This document shows positions 26,696 to 34,038 of a DNA stretch of 41,527 nt, in pieces; within the stretch, counting starts at the first letter, position 1, and each line of letters opens with the position of its first letter. The stretch comes from Pseudomonadota bacterium. GTDB taxonomy: Bacteria; Pseudomonadota; Alphaproteobacteria; Sphingomonadales; Sphingomonadaceae. The translations under genes were made by a program, and so were the position numbers. The stretch is from positions 1-41,527 of the forward strand of contig JAEXLC010000232.1 in assembly GCA_023445495.1 (NCBI GenBank), read 5' to 3'. Under the pieces are notes generated by a model. That model was not told the DNA's origin, did not search any database, and saw only the letters and a list, made by a program, of their open reading frames with translations.

Positions 26696-26799
26696 GTCTT
26701 GCCCGCACCGTCCGGTCCGACCAGCCCGGTGATGCGGCCGGGCTCGATCGCCATCGAGACGCCGTCGAGGGCGGTGGTGGTGGCGAGGGGCTGGGTCAT
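26696..26799 (-). pseudogene. Duplicated 5' fragment of the ATPase gene
   Basis: It begins with an ATG at 26799 and reproduces the ATPase N-terminus through the Walker A motif GPDGAGKT, with a 10-residue deletion after residue 10. It then runs out of frame into the hlyD tail fragment. A 109-residue chimeric frame (26485-26814) results. Translation is possible because the start context is kept, but no functional domain is complete. Confidence 0.75.
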
Positions 26800-26820
26800 C
26801 GTGCGCTCAGCCAAGTTTCC

Positions 26821-26909
26821 CCGTCACCCTGAACTTGTTTCAGGGTCCAACGCGCCTCGAGCGGTATCGCCGGAGGAGGGTTGGATGCTGAAACGAGTTC
26901 AGCATGACG
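26821..26909. repeat. REP/BIME-like inverted repeat, family A, copy 3
   Basis: Same arms and spacer as the copy at 26511, as part of the second unit of the tandem duplication. It lies about 30 bases beyond the 3' end of hlyD and may fold in the operon mRNA between hlyD and the ATPase gene. Confidence 0.85.
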
Positions 26910-26941
26910 AAGAATAAGAGGAGGCAGCGGCGCCACGCCCC

Positions 26942-27949
26942 TCAATCCTTGTGTTTCGGGCGGGCGGCGGGGACGGCGACGCTGACCGGCTGGCCCTGGC
27001 GGAGGCCGTCATCGGGATCGTCGACGATGATGCGGAGCTGGTAGACCAGATCGGTGCGGAGATTCTCGGTCTCGACCGTCTTGGGGGTGAACTCGGCGCG
27101 GGGCGAGATATAGCCGATCGTGCCCTTGTAGCGCTTCGGATTGCCGTCGGCGGTGACGACCACCTGCATCCCCGGGCTGATCCGCGAGAGATCGCTCTCG
27201 GCGACATAGGCGCGCACCCGGAGCGGGCGCATGATCGCCAGGGTGAGCACCGTCTCGCCGGGCTGGACGATCGCGCCGGGCTCGCGGGCACGGGTGGCCA
27301 CGGTGCCGTCGGTCGAGGCGAGCAGGCGGGCGTCACCGAGATCGGTGGCGGCGCTCTGGCGGGCGGCGGTCGCGGCGCGGACATCGGCGGCGGCGGCGGC
27401 GACATCCTCCTGGCGGCTGCCGGCGTTCATCAGCGACAGCGCCTGCTGGGCCTGGGCGAGATCGGCGCGCGCCTTGTCGCGAGTGGCGACGGTCTGCTCC
27501 CAGATATCGCGGCTGATCGCACCGGGCTCGACCAGGGGCTGGCGGCGGGCATAGTCGCGATCGGCATCCTGGGCGACCGCGGCGGCGGCGGCGACCCGGG
27601 CGCGGGCCTGGGCAATATCCTGCGCGCGGTTGCCGTTGCGGAGCTTGGCCAGCTGGGCCTCGGCCTGCGAGACCTTTGCGTCGGCCTGGGCAATGCGGCT
27701 GTCGAGCGTGGCGGCATCGAGCGTGGCGAGCAGCTGGCCCTGTTTGACCTTCGCGCCTTCCTCCACCGTGATCCCCGAGATCCGGCCGTTGACCCGGAAG
27801 CCGAGATCGACTTCGCGGATATCGACATTGCCGTTGAGCTTGAGCGCGCCATCGTCCTTCGCGCGGAACAGGCCGAAGCCGCTGGTGGCGATCGCGGCGA
27901 TCACCAGCACGACGATAATGGCGAGGATCGCGATGCGGCGACGGTTCAT
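26942..27949 (-). CDS. HlyD-family periplasmic adaptor (YbhG-like)
   Basis: The 335-residue membrane fusion protein has an N-terminal anchor (about 6-22), a lipoyl/barrel half around DIREVDLGFRVNGRI, and a long alanine-rich coiled-coil hairpin (about 75-190). The second lipoyl/barrel half contains the ARVREPGAIV-like segment and the beta-barrel domain. It bridges the ABC permeases in the inner membrane to the NodT outer-membrane lipoprotein. The ATG at 27949 overlaps the tetR stop (ATGA) and has GGAGA upstream. Unlike the other genes of the operon it is separated from the next gene by ~450 bases because of the tandem duplication. Confidence 0.93.
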   Translation of the reverse strand: MNRRRIAILAIIVVLVIAAIATSGFGLFRAKDDGALKLNGNVDIREVDLGFRVNGRISGITVEEGAKVKQGQLLATLDAATLDSRIAQADAKVSQAEAQLAKLRNGNRAQDIAQARARVAAAAAVAQDADRDYARRQPLVEPGAISRDIWEQTVATRDKARADLAQAQQALSLMNAGSRQEDVAAAAADVRAATAARQSAATDLGDARLLASTDGTVATRAREPGAIVQPGETVLTLAIMRPLRVRAYVAESDLSRISPGMQVVVTADGNPKRYKGTIGYISPRAEFTPKTVETENLRTDLVYQLRIIVDDPDDGLRQGQPVSVAVPAARPKHKD

Positions 27950-28569
27950 GCGGGATTCTCCGACAGGATGCAGAGGGCGTTGGCGCGCAGGCGGGCGCGG
28001 AGCAGCGTGGCGGTCGGCTCGTCGATCGTCTCGACCGAGAGGATGCGGGTGACGGCGGCGCGGGCGACGCGCAGCACCAGCGACTGGCCGAACAGCAGGA
28101 TCCCCATCGCCAGCACCTCGCGCTCGCCGAGATCGGTGCGGACGCGCCGGAGGGTGGCGACGAAGGTCTCGACCACGCCCTGCATCACGCCGGTATAGAG
28201 CCGGTCGAACGCTTCGGTGGGGTTCTGCTGCTCGCGGGTGATGAACAGCGCCCAGGCTTCGGTCTGCGGGCTGAGCATCATCAGCGCGAAGCCGTCGAGC
28301 ACCGCGAGCAGCGCCTCGATCGCTTCCTCGCGGGTGCCGTTCTCGGCGACGGCACGGGCGGCGGCGAGCGCGGGCCCCTGGATCGCCTTGACGCTGGCGG
28401 CGATGTGATCGGCGGCGGCGAGATAGAGGCCGTGCTTGCCGCCGAAATGATAGGTGATCGACGACATCGCCGTGCCCGAGGCGCGGGCGATCTCGCGCGT
28501 GCTCGCCCCTTCGAAGCCGTGGCGGCCGAATTGCTCGATTGCCGTGTCGATCAGGATCTGGCTGGTCAT
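27946..28569 (-). CDS. TetR/AcrR-family regulator (CecR-like)
   Basis: The 207-residue protein has an N-terminal TetR helix-turn-helix (IDTAIEQFGRHGFEGASTRE, then SSITYHFGGKHGLY at about 36-49). The helical ligand domain resembles the DUF1956-type C-terminus of CecR/YbiH, the repressor encoded with the E. coli ybhGFSR pump. The frame is open far upstream, but only the ATG at 28569 places the DNA-binding helices correctly. A perfect 16-bp palindrome lies 14 bases before this start. The gene leads the efflux operon, so it most likely represses itself and the whole pump until a ligand binds. The ligand is unknown. Confidence 0.92.
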   Translation of the reverse strand: MTSQILIDTAIEQFGRHGFEGASTREIARASGTAMSSITYHFGGKHGLYLAAADHIAASVKAIQGPALAAARAVAENGTREEAIEALLAVLDGFALMMLSPQTEAWALFITREQQNPTEAFDRLYTGVMQGVVETFVATLRRVRTDLGEREVLAMGILLFGQSLVLRVARAAVTRILSVETIDEPTATLLRARLRANALCILSENPA

Positions 28570-28582
28570 CGCACCGAATCTT

Positions 28583-28598
28583 GTTCGTTCGAACGAAC
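28583..28598. promoter_or_regulatory. Probable TetR-family operator
   Basis: GTTCGTTCGAACGAAC is a perfect 16-bp palindrome located 14 bases upstream of the tetR start. Such sites directly before a TetR-type gene are usually its own operator. Here it would control the entire tetR-hlyD-ABC-permease-nodT operon. Confidence 0.8.
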
Positions 28599-28658
28599 TA
28601 GTAAGGGATGCAGGGATGTGAAGCAAGGGGCTTGGAGTGGGTGTGCTAACCCTTGATT

Positions 28659-28743
28659 CGTCATCCCCGCGAAGGCGGGGATCCAGGGTGGCGGAGCGAT
28701 GCCCTTTGTGACGCGGGAACCCCGCCTTCGCGGGGATGACGAG
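28659..28743. repeat. Inverted repeat, family B, copy 1
   Basis: CGTCATCCCCGCGAAGGCGG is repeated in inverted form (ending in GGGGATGACG) around a ~30-base spacer. Related arms form the element at 31171-31253. It occupies the middle of the 342-base gap between tetR and the DJ-1 gene. The rest of that gap holds the TetR operator and, near 28787-28802, a small CAGCCTT/AAGGCTG hairpin. Confidence 0.75.
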
Positions 28744-28911
28744 AAGTTGTCGGAATGACGCAGGAATGGAAGTTTCGTTCCGTGACAGCCTTTGAAGGCT
28801 GCGGTAAATCCACCTCGCCCCGCGTGACTGGCGATACGAGATGGAGCACCATCGGGAAGCGCGGGGGTGGACGCCGTTCGCCTGGGCACCCTTCCCTGCT
28901 GGAGGATATTG

Positions 28912-29601
28912 ATGCCCGAACCGCTGCATATCGCTTTCCTGCTGTTCCCCGACGTGACCCAACTCGACCTGACCGGGCCGGCACAGGTGCTGTCGCGCAT
29001 GGGGAATGTGACGCTCGACCTGGTGGCGAAGACCCGCGATCCGGTGCGCACCGATGCGCTGTTCGACCTGTTGCCGACCGCGACCTTTGCCGAGGTGCCG
29101 CGCGCCGACATCCTGTGCGTGCCGGGCGGGTTCGGCGTGGTGCCGGCGATGGAGGATGCCGAGACGCTGGATTGGTTGCGGCAGGTGGCGGCGGAAGCGC
29201 GCTGGGTGACCAGCGTGTGCACCGGATCGCTGCTGCTCGGCGCGGCGGGGCTGCTGCGCGGCTATCGATCGGCCTGCCATTGGGGATCGCGCGAGCAGCT
29301 TGCCTGGTTCGGCGCGGAGCCGGTGGCCGAGCGGGTGGTGTTCGATCGCAACCGGGTGAGCGGTGGCGGGGTGACCGCGGGGATCGACTTCGCGCTGGCG
29401 CTGACCGCGGCGATCCGGGGCGAGGCGCATGCGCGGTTCGTGCAGCTGAGTCTGGAATATGATCCGGCGCCGCCGTTCGATGCCGGGTCGCCCGAGCGGG
29501 CGGGGGCGGAGACGGTCGGGCAGTACCGGGCGATGGTGGAGAAGTTCGCGCCCGGGCGGGCGGAGACGGTGAAGGGGATCGCGGAGCGGCTGGGGTTCTA
29601 G
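28912..29601 (+). CDS. DJ-1/PfpI family protein, isonitrile-hydratase-like
   Basis: The 229-residue protein has the DJ-1/PfpI fold with the nucleophile-elbow cysteine C103 in SVCTGSLLLG, followed by T104, and D19 in TQLDLTGP. From memory, the aspartate, cysteine and threonine of Pseudomonas isonitrile hydratase (InhA) occupy equivalent positions, and the length (~228) agrees. It may hydrate isonitriles to N-formamides, but the same domain occurs in amidases and as the sensor half of AraC regulators; no helix-turn-helix follows here. GGAGGA precedes the ATG at 28912 by about six bases, so a GTG 45 bases upstream is rejected. It faces tetR divergently. Confidence 0.82.
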   Translation: MPEPLHIAFLLFPDVTQLDLTGPAQVLSRMGNVTLDLVAKTRDPVRTDALFDLLPTATFAEVPRADILCVPGGFGVVPAMEDAETLDWLRQVAAEARWVTSVCTGSLLLGAAGLLRGYRSACHWGSREQLAWFGAEPVAERVVFDRNRVSGGGVTAGIDFALALTAAIRGEAHARFVQLSLEYDPAPPFDAGSPERAGAETVGQYRAMVEKFAPGRAETVKGIAERLGF

Positions 29602-29606
29602 CACGC

Positions 29607-29758
29607 AAATCCTCCCCCAGCTTGTCTGGGGGAGGGGGACCGCCGCCGAAGGCGGTGGTGGAGGGGCGGCGGTGGCACACCGCCGTCTGCGACGGCGGCC
29701 CCTCCACCATTCGCTTTGCGAATGGTCCCCCTCCCCGAGCAAAGCTCGGGGAGGATTT
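29607..29758. repeat. Long palindromic repeat, family C, copy 1
   Basis: About 150 bases made of nested inverted arms: outer AAATCCTCCCCC/GGGGAGGATTT, inner stems such as ACCATTCGC/GCGAATGGT and CCGCCG/CGGCGG. It fills the gap between the convergent DJ-1 and udgX genes and begins 5 bases after the DJ-1 stop. A reverse-complemented copy lies at 35362-35512. It may act as a bidirectional terminator or mRNA-end stabiliser. Confidence 0.8.
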
Positions 29759-29761
29759 GAT

Positions 29762-31156
29762 TCAGGCCAGCAGCTTCGCCGCGCCTTGCAGGTCCTCGAC
29801 GAACGCCGCGAATTCCTCCTCCGCTTTCGCCCGGTCCGGCAGGCGGAGGAGATAGCTCGGGTGGACCGTCACCCAGCCGCGACCGCCATCGGGCAGGTCG
29901 AGCGCCCGGCCCCGCACCGCGGCGATCGTCACGGTCTTGCCGAGCATCTGGCGGGCGGCGGTGGCGCCGAGCGCGATCGTGAGTTCGGGTTTCACCAGCA
30001 GGCGCTCCTGCTCGTACCACCAGCGACAGGCCTGGATCTCGCCGGCATCGGGCTTCGAATGGATGCGGCGCTTGCCGCGCGGCTCGAACTTGAAGTGCTT
30101 GACCGCGTTGGTGACATAGACGCCGGCGCGGTCGATCCCGGCCTGTGCCATTGCGCGGTCGAAGACTTCTCCGGCGGGGCCGACGAACGGATGGCCGGCA
30201 AGGTCTTCCTGGTCGCCGGGCTGCTCGCCGACGATCATGATCCGGGCATCGGCCGGGCCTTCGCCGAACACGGTCTGGGTGGCGTGCCTGTAGAGGTCGC
30301 AGCGGGTGCAGTGCGCGGCTTCCTGGCGCAGGGCTTCCCAGGCGCCCTCGATATTGCCGCCGGGTCTGGGCTGGGTCGCCACCATCGCCGTCTCCCGCTG
30401 GCGCGCGGTTGCGACCAGCTCCTTGACCAACGCGGTTTCGGGCATGTTTTTCCAATATTTGCGCGGCATCTCCTTGAGCATCGCGCCGGTCTTGAGGCGA
30501 GCCGGGTTGAAGATCGAAGCGTAATAGGTCTTCCAGATATCCTCGACCGGGTCCTCGCCGGGGGCGTCCGCCTTGCTGGCGCCGGGACCTTCGGTGAGCG
30601 TCTCGGTGTCCCAGTGGAGCGAGAGCTCGGGGGTGAGGATCGACCAGCGCATCGAGGTGAAGCGCTCGACGAAGAAGCGGGCATTGGCGCGGACGATGTG
30701 ATGCTCGGGCTCGAACCAGGCGATGTAGCGCGTGTTGGGCTCGCCGGTGCCGGGAAAGGGCTGCGCGTCCTGGACTTCGCGGAAGCGGACAAAGGCGCGC
30801 ATTTTGTGGATGTCGCGGCGGACTTCGCGGGCCATGCCCTCGAGCCGGCGGACGAGCGGGTCGGCGGCGTCGGCGACGCGGTGGGGATCGCCGGCGAGCA
30901 GCGCGTAGAGCAGGGCGAAGCGCTCGAGGTCCGAATGGAGGATCGCCGACTGGGCGAGGTCTAGGAATGCGCGGGGGACTTTCAGCGGGCGCGGGGCGGC
31001 GGGGGGAAGGACGGCTTCGTCGGCGAACAGGTCGACAGGCGTGTCGCCGACCTGCCAGAGGATTTCGTATGCGGGGACTTGCGCCTGGGCAAGGCCACGC
31101 GCGGCATCGCGCCAGCCTTCGAAATCATCCTCGCTTGCCAGACTTACGACGCGCAA
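29762..31156 (-). CDS. udgX: DUF4130 - UdgX-type uracil-DNA glycosylase fusion
   Basis: The 464-residue protein joins an N-terminal DUF4130-type domain (about 1-240, the radical-SAM-linked partner domain) to a UdgX-type family-4-like uracil-DNA glycosylase (about 270-464). Motif A is GEQPGDQE at 310-317. The R-loop KRRIH at 362-366 places the histidine (H366) that in UdgX forms a covalent bond with the abasic sugar. HPSYLLR closes the active site. CTRC (283-286) and C377 are candidate iron-sulfur ligands; a fourth cysteine is not obvious. The start is uncertain: a TTG at 31156 has GGGAG five bases upstream, and a GTG at 31168 is possible. Its usual radical-SAM partner lies three genes upstream. 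Confidence 0.88.
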   Translation of the reverse strand: MRVVSLASEDDFEGWRDAARGLAQAQVPAYEILWQVGDTPVDLFADEAVLPPAAPRPLKVPRAFLDLAQSAILHSDLERFALLYALLAGDPHRVADAADPLVRRLEGMAREVRRDIHKMRAFVRFREVQDAQPFPGTGEPNTRYIAWFEPEHHIVRANARFFVERFTSMRWSILTPELSLHWDTETLTEGPGASKADAPGEDPVEDIWKTYYASIFNPARLKTGAMLKEMPRKYWKNMPETALVKELVATARQRETAMVATQPRPGGNIEGAWEALRQEAAHCTRCDLYRHATQTVFGEGPADARIMIVGEQPGDQEDLAGHPFVGPAGEVFDRAMAQAGIDRAGVYVTNAVKHFKFEPRGKRRIHSKPDAGEIQACRWWYEQERLLVKPELTIALGATAARQMLGKTVTIAAVRGRALDLPDGGRGWVTVHPSYLLRLPDRAKAEEEFAAFVEDLQGAAKLLA

Positions 31157-31170
31157 ACCCGCTCCCACTC

Positions 31171-31253
31171 CGTCATCCCGGCGAAAGCCGGGATCTCGTG
31201 CCGCGGGCCGTTCGCTCCATTTGCCTGAGATCCCGGCTTGCGCCGGGATGACG
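31171..31253. repeat. Inverted repeat, family B, copy 2
   Basis: CCGTCATCCCGGCGAAAGCC and its inverted partner ending in CCGGGATGACGG flank a ~30-base spacer. It fills the gap between the diheme cytochrome stop and the udgX ribosome-binding site, so the hairpin would form in the mRNA just before udgX. Related to the element at 28659-28743. Confidence 0.75.
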
Positions 31254-31257
31254 GCTA

Positions 31258-32277
31258 CTAACGCGTGGAAGCGGATTTCGGCATCGATTCGATCCACTGA
31301 CGGACCAGCGCGACGCCTTCCTTGTGGACCGTCGCGCGGCCGAGCTCGGGCATGGCGATGCCGGGGTCGGTCGATTGCATGCGGTAGAGCAGGATCGACG
31401 CGTCGGGATCGCTGGGGACGATATCGAAGTCGCGGGTACCGGCGCCGCGGCCGGCGGCGGTGGGGCGCTTGAACAGGCCGGTCTGCTCGGGATCGCTGCG
31501 GGCGAGCTCGAGGAACAGGCCGGAGTTGGATGCGGCGCCCTGGGGGTTGTGGCAATGCGCGCAGTTGATCTCGAGCCAGGCGCGCGCCCTGAGGCCGAGC
31601 GGCGCGGCGGTGTCGTCCCAGCGGGCGACTTTGGGGGCGTCGGCGGGGAGGCGGTCGAGCATGCCGGCGGCGAGCAGCTGCTCGAGCTGGCCGGTATGGT
31701 TGAGATAGCGCGCCTTGATGCCGATCGGGACGACCTGGCCGGCAAGGCCGTGGCAGTCCTTGCACTGGTTCTGGTTGGGCACGGCGTAGCTGATGCTGTG
31801 CTGCTCGCCGGAAGGATCGGTGAAGGCGACGGGGATGCGCGTGCCGGCGCGCTTGACGTCGGCGTCGGTGCCGTCGGCGTTCCAGACATAGGGGATCGGG
31901 GTCCAGCCGCTGGCGCGGTGGAGGAGGACGCGGGTCTCCAGCGGCTTGAAGGTGCCGTTCACGCGGTAGCCGAAGGTCTTGATGAGCGCGGCGCCGATCG
32001 GAAGATCAAGCGGCTTGTCTGGGTCGTATTTCGCCTGGGTGCCGGCGGGCAGGTAGAGATAGCGCTCCTTCTCGGCATAGTCGGAGAAGAGCGGGGTCTC
32101 GAGAGTGTAGCGGACCAGCCGCACGGCCGGGGTGCGGGCCCTGAGATCGGTGAAGAAGCCGTAGTCGGACAGGTGCTGGGGCCAGCCTTCGGCGGTGATC
32201 ACGGCGTCGTTCACACCGCTGGGGCGGCCGAGCAGCGCGGCGGCGAACAGGGCGGCCGCGCCGAGCAGCGCCTTCAT
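31258..32277 (-). CDS. SO2930-family diheme c-type cytochrome
   Basis: The 339-residue exported protein has two heme-c motifs, CKDCH (172-176) and CAHCH (239-243). An N-terminal hydrophobic signal segment covers about 1-17. The body contains the YTLETPLFSDYAEKERY segment near 57-73 that I associate with the SO2930-type family. It probably transfers electrons in the periplasm; the redox partner is unknown. The ATG overlaps the beta-helix stop (ATGA), and the pair occurs together in other proteobacteria. Axial ligands beyond the two histidines cannot be assigned by eye. Confidence 0.88.
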   Translation of the reverse strand: MKALLGAAALFAAALLGRPSGVNDAVITAEGWPQHLSDYGFFTDLRARTPAVRLVRYTLETPLFSDYAEKERYLYLPAGTQAKYDPDKPLDLPIGAALIKTFGYRVNGTFKPLETRVLLHRASGWTPIPYVWNADGTDADVKRAGTRIPVAFTDPSGEQHSISYAVPNQNQCKDCHGLAGQVVPIGIKARYLNHTGQLEQLLAAGMLDRLPADAPKVARWDDTAAPLGLRARAWLEINCAHCHNPQGAASNSGLFLELARSDPEQTGLFKRPTAAGRGAGTRDFDIVPSDPDASILLYRMQSTDPGIAMPELGRATVHKEGVALVRQWIESMPKSASTR

Positions 32278-33461
32278 TTGGCGGCGGCCTCCATCGCGGG
32301 CGGGAGCTTGAACGTCCGCCAGGGCGGCGGGATCTCGTCGTCGAGCTTGATCCGCTGCGGCTTGGCGGTCTCCAGCGGGGCGCCGAGGGCGAGCGCAAGC
32401 GTGAGCACGGGTCCGTCATCGCCGGTGAGCTTGACCTGGTCGCCGCCGGTGCCGTCCCAGAACACCGGCGGGAGCGTGCCGCCCAGCATCTTGGCGAGCA
32501 GCGCGCCGCCGGGAACCGCGGGCGCGAAACCGGCGCGGCCATGCTTGTTGCCGGCGAGGCGGATGTTGCGGGGATAGGGGTCATAGCCCTTGTCCTCGAA
32601 CGGCTTGCGATAGGCGACGACCATGATGTTGGCGGTGCCGTTGCCGCTGAGATCGTTGCCGGTCACGGTGACGTCGTTCTCGGCCATGACCAGCACGCCG
32701 GTGCCGGTGGGGACGGTGGCGACGATGTTGCCGGGCGGCGCGAAATTGGGGGTGTCGTTGTCGATCACCCGGTTGCCGCTGACGGTGATCCAGCCGGCGC
32801 CGCGATTGGGCAAGGCGGGCAGGTCGAACACGAGTATGCCGCCGGTATTGTGGGTGGCGAGGTTGTTGGTGACCTCCGCAAGGCCGCTATTCTCGATCTC
32901 GATGCCGGCGACATTGTATTTGGCGACCGAGTTGCGGACGATGATGCGGTTGGACTGGCCGACATAGATGCCCGCGTCCGAGGCGCCCATCACGGTGACG
33001 CCGTCGATCAGCACGTCGCTGCTCTCGACCGGATAGACGCCGTACGCGCCGTTGGTCGCTTTGGGGCCGCCGGTCCATTCGACGCGGATGTTCTTGTAGA
33101 CGATCCGGTCGGCGCCCTTGGACTTGATGCCGTCGCCCTTCGAGTCCTCGACCGCGAAATCGCGCAGCACGACGTCGTCGGACGTGACGAGCAGCCCCTC
33201 GCCTGCCCCCAGCTGGCCCTTGAAGCTGAGCACCGTCTTGAGCGGCCCGGCACCGCGCACCGTGACGCCGTTCACATCGAGGCTGAGGCCGTCGGTCAGC
33301 TCGAAGCGGCCGGCGCCGATGCGGACGGTGTCGCCGGGCTTCGCGTCGAGCAAAGCGGACTGGAGGCGCTCCTGGGCATTGGGGCCGGCGTTGACGACGA
33401 TGTCCTTCGCCAGCGCCGGAGTCGCGGCAAGCAGTGCTGCAAGCGCACAGAGTCGAAGCAT
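32274..33461 (-). CDS. Secreted parallel beta-helix protein
   Basis: The 395-residue protein has a clear signal peptide (about 1-18, ending ALA) followed by pectate-lyase-like right-handed beta-helix coils. Repeats rich in N, V and G such as GVTVRGAGP, GIYVGQSN and GIEIENSG run from about residue 30 to 320. The fold is shared by polysaccharide lyases, epimerases and binding proteins; no lyase catalytic triad is recognised. Overlap with the diheme cytochrome start shows they are expressed together, so a shared periplasmic redox or copper/nitrous-oxide-like maturation role is conceivable but unproven. ATG at 33461 preceded by GAGGGAGAG. Confidence 0.85.
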   Translation of the reverse strand: MLRLCALAALLAATPALAKDIVVNAGPNAQERLQSALLDAKPGDTVRIGAGRFELTDGLSLDVNGVTVRGAGPLKTVLSFKGQLGAGEGLLVTSDDVVLRDFAVEDSKGDGIKSKGADRIVYKNIRVEWTGGPKATNGAYGVYPVESSDVLIDGVTVMGASDAGIYVGQSNRIIVRNSVAKYNVAGIEIENSGLAEVTNNLATHNTGGILVFDLPALPNRGAGWITVSGNRVIDNDTPNFAPPGNIVATVPTGTGVLVMAENDVTVTGNDLSGNGTANIMVVAYRKPFEDKGYDPYPRNIRLAGNKHGRAGFAPAVPGGALLAKMLGGTLPPVFWDGTGGDQVKLTGDDGPVLTLALALGAPLETAKPQRIKLDDEIPPPWRTFKLPPAMEAAAK

Positions 33462-33522
33462 CCCTCTCTCCCTCTTTTTGGGAGATGATACGCCTTCGAT
33501 CCCGAATTGACAGTCCTGTCAG

Positions 33523-34005
33523 TTACTCGCGTTCATCGCCGGGAGGATTGGCCTCCGCACGCGCCAGTTCCTTGGGCTTGCGCTTCTCGAAGAGCTTGCC
33601 GAGCGCTTCTTCCTGCGCCGCGCTGAGATGCTTCGCCGCGGTGGGGAACATCTCTTCCTCTTCCTCGTCGATATGGTGGAGATAGCGGTGGCGCATCTCC
33701 TTGAACTTCACCAGCCAGCCTGGCGAGGACATGTCGGTGTCGATCAGTTCGCCGAGATAGTCGTCGACTTCCTTGTGCTCCGAGACCGAATGCCGGGCAT
33801 CCTCGCGCAGCTCGGGATCGGCGAGCATCGTCGCATAGAGCGCTTCCTCCTCGGCGGCGGCATGCGCCTGAAGCTCGAGGCGGAGCTGCTCGAACAGCTC
33901 GCGGCGATCCTTGCTGTCGCCCGAGGTCTCTCCGACGCGCTCGAGCAGGTCGCGTTGGCGGTCATGATCGGCAATCAGGTCTGCGAAGATGCGGGCGTCG
34001 GCCAT
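33523..34005 (-). CDS. Hemerythrin HHE domain protein
   Basis: The 160-residue protein is an all-helical HHE cation-binding protein. Likely diiron ligands are H14, H49, E53, H77, the histidines near 106-111 and E115 within HHIDEEEEEMFP. Members bind O2, NO or reactive oxygen or act in iron and redox sensing. No signal peptide, so cytoplasmic. A 33-base gap separates it from the radical-SAM gene upstream and 61 bases from the beta-helix gene downstream. A role near an oxygen-sensitive radical-SAM enzyme is tempting but inferred only from position. Confidence 0.87.
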   Translation of the reverse strand: MADARIFADLIADHDRQRDLLERVGETSGDSKDRRELFEQLRLELQAHAAAEEEALYATMLADPELREDARHSVSEHKEVDDYLGELIDTDMSSPGWLVKFKEMRHRYLHHIDEEEEEMFPTAAKHLSAAQEEALGKLFEKRKPKELARAEANPPGDERE

Positions 34006-34038
34006 GTGTCTCTCCCTTGGTCGGGGAGTCAGAACCGC

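Larger units (their letters stand above)
26355..27009. repeat. Tandem duplication of the hlyD-ATPase junction
   Basis: Copy 1 (26355-26695) and copy 2 (26696-27009) are near-identical head-to-tail units. Each contains the first ~100-135 bases of the ATPase gene, a family-A inverted repeat, and the last ~65 bases of hlyD. Copy 2 lacks 30 bases of the ATPase part; the loss falls between GCGGTGGTGG direct repeats. Because the intact ATPase gene joins copy 1 and the intact hlyD joins copy 2, both genes survive while fragments of each are left in the middle. Confidence 0.85.

Noticed and set aside
26485..26814. 109-codon chimeric frame with an ATPase N-terminus
   Set aside because: Explained by the tandem duplication. 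It runs out of frame into a copy of the hlyD tail, so it is listed as gene fragments rather than a gene.
28867..28911. GTG start adding 15 residues to the DJ-1 protein
   Set aside because: GGAGGA is placed for the ATG at 28912, and the extra residues precede the conserved first strand.
31157..31765. Extension of the udgX frame into the cytochrome gene
   Set aside because: Covers a repeat element and the antisense-like frame of the cytochrome gene. No homology is expected before the RVVSLASED segment.
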